A DNA stretch of 64,000 bases, from assembly GCF_937616625.2 (NCBI RefSeq), contig NC_065572.1:44047653-44111652 (forward strand). Reading direction: 5' to 3'. A model generated the notes under the pieces. That model was not told the origin of the DNA. It did not search any database and was given only the letters and a program-made list of their open reading frames with translations. How positions within the stretch are numbered: the first letter of the stretch is position 1; each line of letters opens with the position of its first letter. The position numbers and the translations under genes are program-made. The stretch comes from Mercurialis annua. Lineage: Eukaryota; Streptophyta; Magnoliopsida; Malpighiales; Euphorbiaceae. Below are positions 61,340 to 64,000 of this stretch, piece after piece.

Positions 61340-61866
61340 TCATATAATTTTAACAAACCCTTCGGTGAACATTTCCATTTGCCAAACCTCGTAAGCTAAA
61401 TGTGAAGCTATGGCAAGAAGAATTCGGATGGACTTAAGCATGGCTACAGGCGAGAAAGTCTCTTCATAATCGACTCGTTACCTTTGGCGAAACCCTTTCG
61501 CAACAAGCCTAGCTTTAAAAGTCTCCACTTTTTCATCAGCACCAATTTTACTCTTAAAGATCCATTTGTTCCCAATTAGGATAATACCATCGGGTGGACC
61601 GACTAGCTCCCAAACTTGGTTACTGTAGATGGAATCCATTTCGGATTTCATAGCTTCAAGCCATTTTGAAGAATCTATATAACATATAGCTTCTTTATAA
61701 TTAGAAGGATCAACAATTTGATCATTTTCTCTATGAATAAACAACTCTTGAATATCACGAAGAAAACCATATCTCTCCGGTGGATAAGATACTCTACTTG
61801 ATCTTCGAGGTGTTTTTGTAGATTTTACTAATTCTGGTTCACTATGGGTTTGATCAATCTCCATTC
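61340..61866 (-). pseudogene. Ty1/copia reverse transcriptase, N-terminal remnant
   Basis: The minus-strand frame 61864-61478 reads ...SSRVSYPPERYGFL..., then W.EAMKSEMDSIYSNQVWELV, KWIFKSK and VETFKARLVAKGFRQR, the conserved start of the copia-type reverse transcriptase (RVT_2). After a TAA stop it continues RVDYEETFSPVAMLKSIRIL and EVWQME, then jumps to TEGF. About 20 residues (normally DVKTAFLNG... to QPEGF) are deleted and the frame stops at 61340. The catalytic YVDD region and RNase H are missing, because the element is cut here and joined to LTR-like DNA. Cannot be functional. Confidence 0.9.
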
Positions 61867-62709
61867 TATCATTTTGTTGGTCTTTGAGCGACTCCTCATC
61901 TAATTATACATTCCTTCCTTTGTCTCCTTCTTGAATAAATTGTTTTCAAGAAAGACTACATCCCGAGTAACAACAATTGTTTGTTCGGATGGGATATAGA
62001 AATAATATTCTAAACTGTCTTTAGAATAACCAACGAATCTTCCCGTGATTGATCTTGATTCCAAATTGTAGGTTATCAACTTTTTGATATATGACGAACA
62101 TCCCCAAATCTTAATATGCTTGAGACTTGGTTCCTTACCATACCATATCGCATAAGCTATTCTCGGAGCGGATTTAGTTGGTACACGATTTAGAATATAA
62201 TTTGCGCAAGGAAGTGCATGACCCCATAATAAAATGGTAAATCAGAATAGCTCATCATTGATCGTACCATGTCTAACAATGTACGATTCCTCCGTTCCGA
62301 TACACCATTCAACTGTGGTGTTCTCGGAGGAGTCGGTTAAGAAATAATACCGCGTTCTTTTAAGAATGTACCAAATTCCTTACTCAAGTATTCACCTCCT
62401 CGATCAGATTGTAGGATTTTAATACTTTTTCCAATTTGGTTTTCTTACTTCATTTTTGAAGTCTTTAAATTTTTCAAAAGCTTCACTCTTGTTCTTTATA
62501 AGAACAACATACCCATACCGTGATAAATCATCGGTGAAGGTAATAAAGTACACATAACCACCTCCTGCCATTTCTTTAAATAGACCACATACATCACTAT
62601 GTATGATTTCCAAAACATCTTTGGCTCTACCACTTTGTCCTACAAAGGGTGATCGGGTCATCTTGCCTTTAAGACATGACTCACAAGTTGAAATTCATGC
62701 GGAATCACC
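61867..62709 (-). pseudogene. Ty1/copia integrase, frameshifted
   Basis: Order on the minus strand: CESCLKGKMTRSPF (second half of the HHCC zinc site, after two stops), then HSDVCG with the first catalytic Asp and FTDDLSRYGYVV. Then comes a frameshift near 62440, where one extra A turns EVENQIG into EVRKPNW. Next QSDRGGEYLSKEF holds the second Asp, a TAA stop follows, and NGVSERRNRTLLDMVRSMM holds the Glu. Thirty-five positions separate Asp and Glu, so the DD35E layout is intact. Another indel near 62240 restores a frame giving YAIWYGKEPSLKHIKIWGC and RFVGYSKDSLEYYFY, the integrase C-terminus. The family is sure; the copia lineage is not assigned. Confidence 0.92.
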
Positions 62710-63482
62710 TCAAATTCCAATCTTATCCAACGTGTTAAGTTTATCTTCCGCAATATGTCCTAATCGTAAGTGCCATAATTGTTTCGAGGCTTGATTACTT
62801 ATGGTATTTATTTTGAAAACATTATTTGTATTGATAACATCTTCATTTATACAATAAAGACCGTTTTTTACATAACTATAACCAACAATTTTATTATTAT
62901 AGATAATTTTACAAATATCCTTTGTAAATAGAAAATCATGCCCTAATCTTGTCATACAAGAAATGGAAATGATATTTCTATAAGCGTTTGGTAAGTACAA
63001 AACATTGTTCAAATACAAAACATGTTTATACAACAAAATAGAAGATGACCCCATAGCTTTAGCCACAACTCTTGTGTTATTTCCAAGGTTCAAGATCACT
63101 TCGTCCTTGTCCAACTTCCTCTCATTTGCTAGATCCTGTAAGGATGAACAAATGTGAGAACTAGCTCCGGTATCTAATACCCAAGCTTTGGACGAGCTAT
63201 CGTTATTGGAATTGAAATAACAAGAAATTGACACACCCTCACCAGAATTTTCATTATTCTTGTTCTTTCCTTTTGATTCCAAATACTTGGGGCAGTTTCA
63301 TTTCCAATGTCCCTCGCCTTCGCAAAAGAAACACTTTCCTTTGTTTTTTGAGGTGCCCTTCTTTTTCGCAATGGCCTTTTCGGCCTTCAAAATATTTTTC
63401 TTATTTTTCTTCTTCTTAGTCTTACTAGAAGAAGAAACCACAAGAGAAACTTCCTTTCCCTTAACATTATTCTTTTCAGCAT
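62710..63482 (-). pseudogene. Ty1/copia nucleocapsid, protease and pre-integrase remnant
   Basis: One minus-strand frame runs from 63482 to 62710 with a single internal stop. It has a lysine-rich stretch (SSSKTKKKKNKK), then a zinc knuckle C-FF-C-EGEG-H-WK-stop-N-C. The TGA at 63298-63300 falls between the His and last Cys of the CX2CX4HX4C motif, where arginine is usual. Residues 37-40 after the Met at 63282 are DTGA in WVLDTGASSHIC, the aspartic protease site. LWHLRLGH near residues 169-176 is the pre-integrase motif with the first two zinc His. A frameshift at about 63480 separates it from gag. Confidence 0.92.
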
Positions 63483-64000
63483 ATCAACATGTTTGATAAC
63501 TCGGAAAGTGTACATTCTATCCAATTCATACAATATTTCGTGATGCAATTACCATATGATTTCGGAAGGGATTGAAGGATCATATCTGTTTGGAGATTGA
63601 AGTCCATGATGAAGTCTAGACCTTCTAGCCGTTTGATATATCGAATCATCATGTTCACATGTTCTCCAACATCCTTTCCCTCGGAGTGCTTCTCCCGAAA
63701 TAATTGCTTAGATATCTCATATCTAGCAAAACGACTTGATTCTGTATACAAATCTTGTAAATGAAATAATATTTCGTGAGCTCCCAAATATTTCTCGTGT
63801 TGCTTTTGCAACTCGTTATTCATAGATGCCAACATACAGCACTTGGCTTGTTCGCCATCTAACTTCCACTTGCGCAATGCCTCATGTTCCTCGGGAGGTG
63901 CTTCAATCGGGAATCGTCCAGGAACATTTTTCTCAAGAACATATGCTATGTGTTCACTTGCAAGAACTATTTTGAGATTTCTTAACCAATCAACAAAGTT
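63476..64000 (-). pseudogene. Ty1/copia gag, partial at the window edge
   Basis: An open minus-strand frame from the right edge to a stop at 63476. It reads NFVDWLRNLKIVLASEHIAY, then KWKLDGEQAKCCMLASM, YLGAHEILFHLQDLY, and LSELSNMLIC. This is the capsid part of copia gag (UBN2/Retrotran_gag_2 type), which assembles the virus-like particle. The true start lies outside the window. Directly after LIC a small indel shifts gag out of frame with the nucleocapsid part at 63482. The gag frame itself has no stop over 175 codons, so decay is moderate. Confidence 0.88.

Noticed and set aside
62603..63496. Plus-strand frames across the copia element (62603-62794, 63228-63496)
   Set aside because: They are antisense to recognisable protease, nucleocapsid and integrase sequence and have no features of their own.

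Overview
The window looks like plant nuclear heterochromatin. I see no host protein gene, tRNA or rRNA gene. The plant assignment rests on Ty3/gypsy chromovirus-type LTRs with an initiator tRNA-Met primer site (TGGTATCAGAGC), a decayed chromodomain, and a decayed Ty1/copia polyprotein. The species cannot be named from this sequence. All repeat lengths and alignments below were made by eye.

Layout. (1) 1-12734 and 16671-39890, about 36 kb or 56% of the window, is a tandem satellite with a ~99-bp monomer, called satA here. It runs forward in 1-5471, reversed in 5472-10570, forward in a 386-bp island (10571-10956), and reversed from 10957 on. It has higher-order repeats of ~1.83-1.86 kb, an extra triplicated 1131-bp subunit near 22.6-26.2 kb, 50-bp half monomers, and two copies of an 82-85 bp non-satellite insert. 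(2) 12735-16670 is a 2.49-kb gypsy-type LTR followed by a primer binding site and a non-coding internal stretch. (3) 37685-41361 is a second copy of 10957-14146: satellite flank, insert and first 1.47 kb of the LTR were duplicated together. (4) 41362-49121 is a mosaic of reversed gypsy-type pieces: a partial LTR (to 43827), a 3.6-kb non-coding internal region (43828-47438), and a complete LTR (47439-49121) of the same family as the LTR at 12735. (5) 49122-59851 is a second satellite with a 60-bp unit (satB), broken by a 3.3-kb solo LTR (51743-55059) and by a 5'-truncated chromovirus (chromodomain remnant at 56.4 kb, stacked 3' termini, 2.9-kb 3' LTR). (6) 59852-61339 is LTR-like DNA in reverse orientation. 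(7) 61340-64000 is a decayed Ty1/copia gag-pol on the minus strand that runs off the right edge.

The open frames in satA and satB are products of unit lengths divisible by three (99 = 33 codons, 60 = 20 codons), not genes. The points of most interest are the orientation switches in both satellites at microhomologies or palindromes, the nested higher-order repeats, the joint duplication of satellite plus LTR, arrays of perfect hairpins inside two unrelated LTRs, and a 90-bp block that is nearly unchanged between two otherwise diverged non-coding retroelement interiors.
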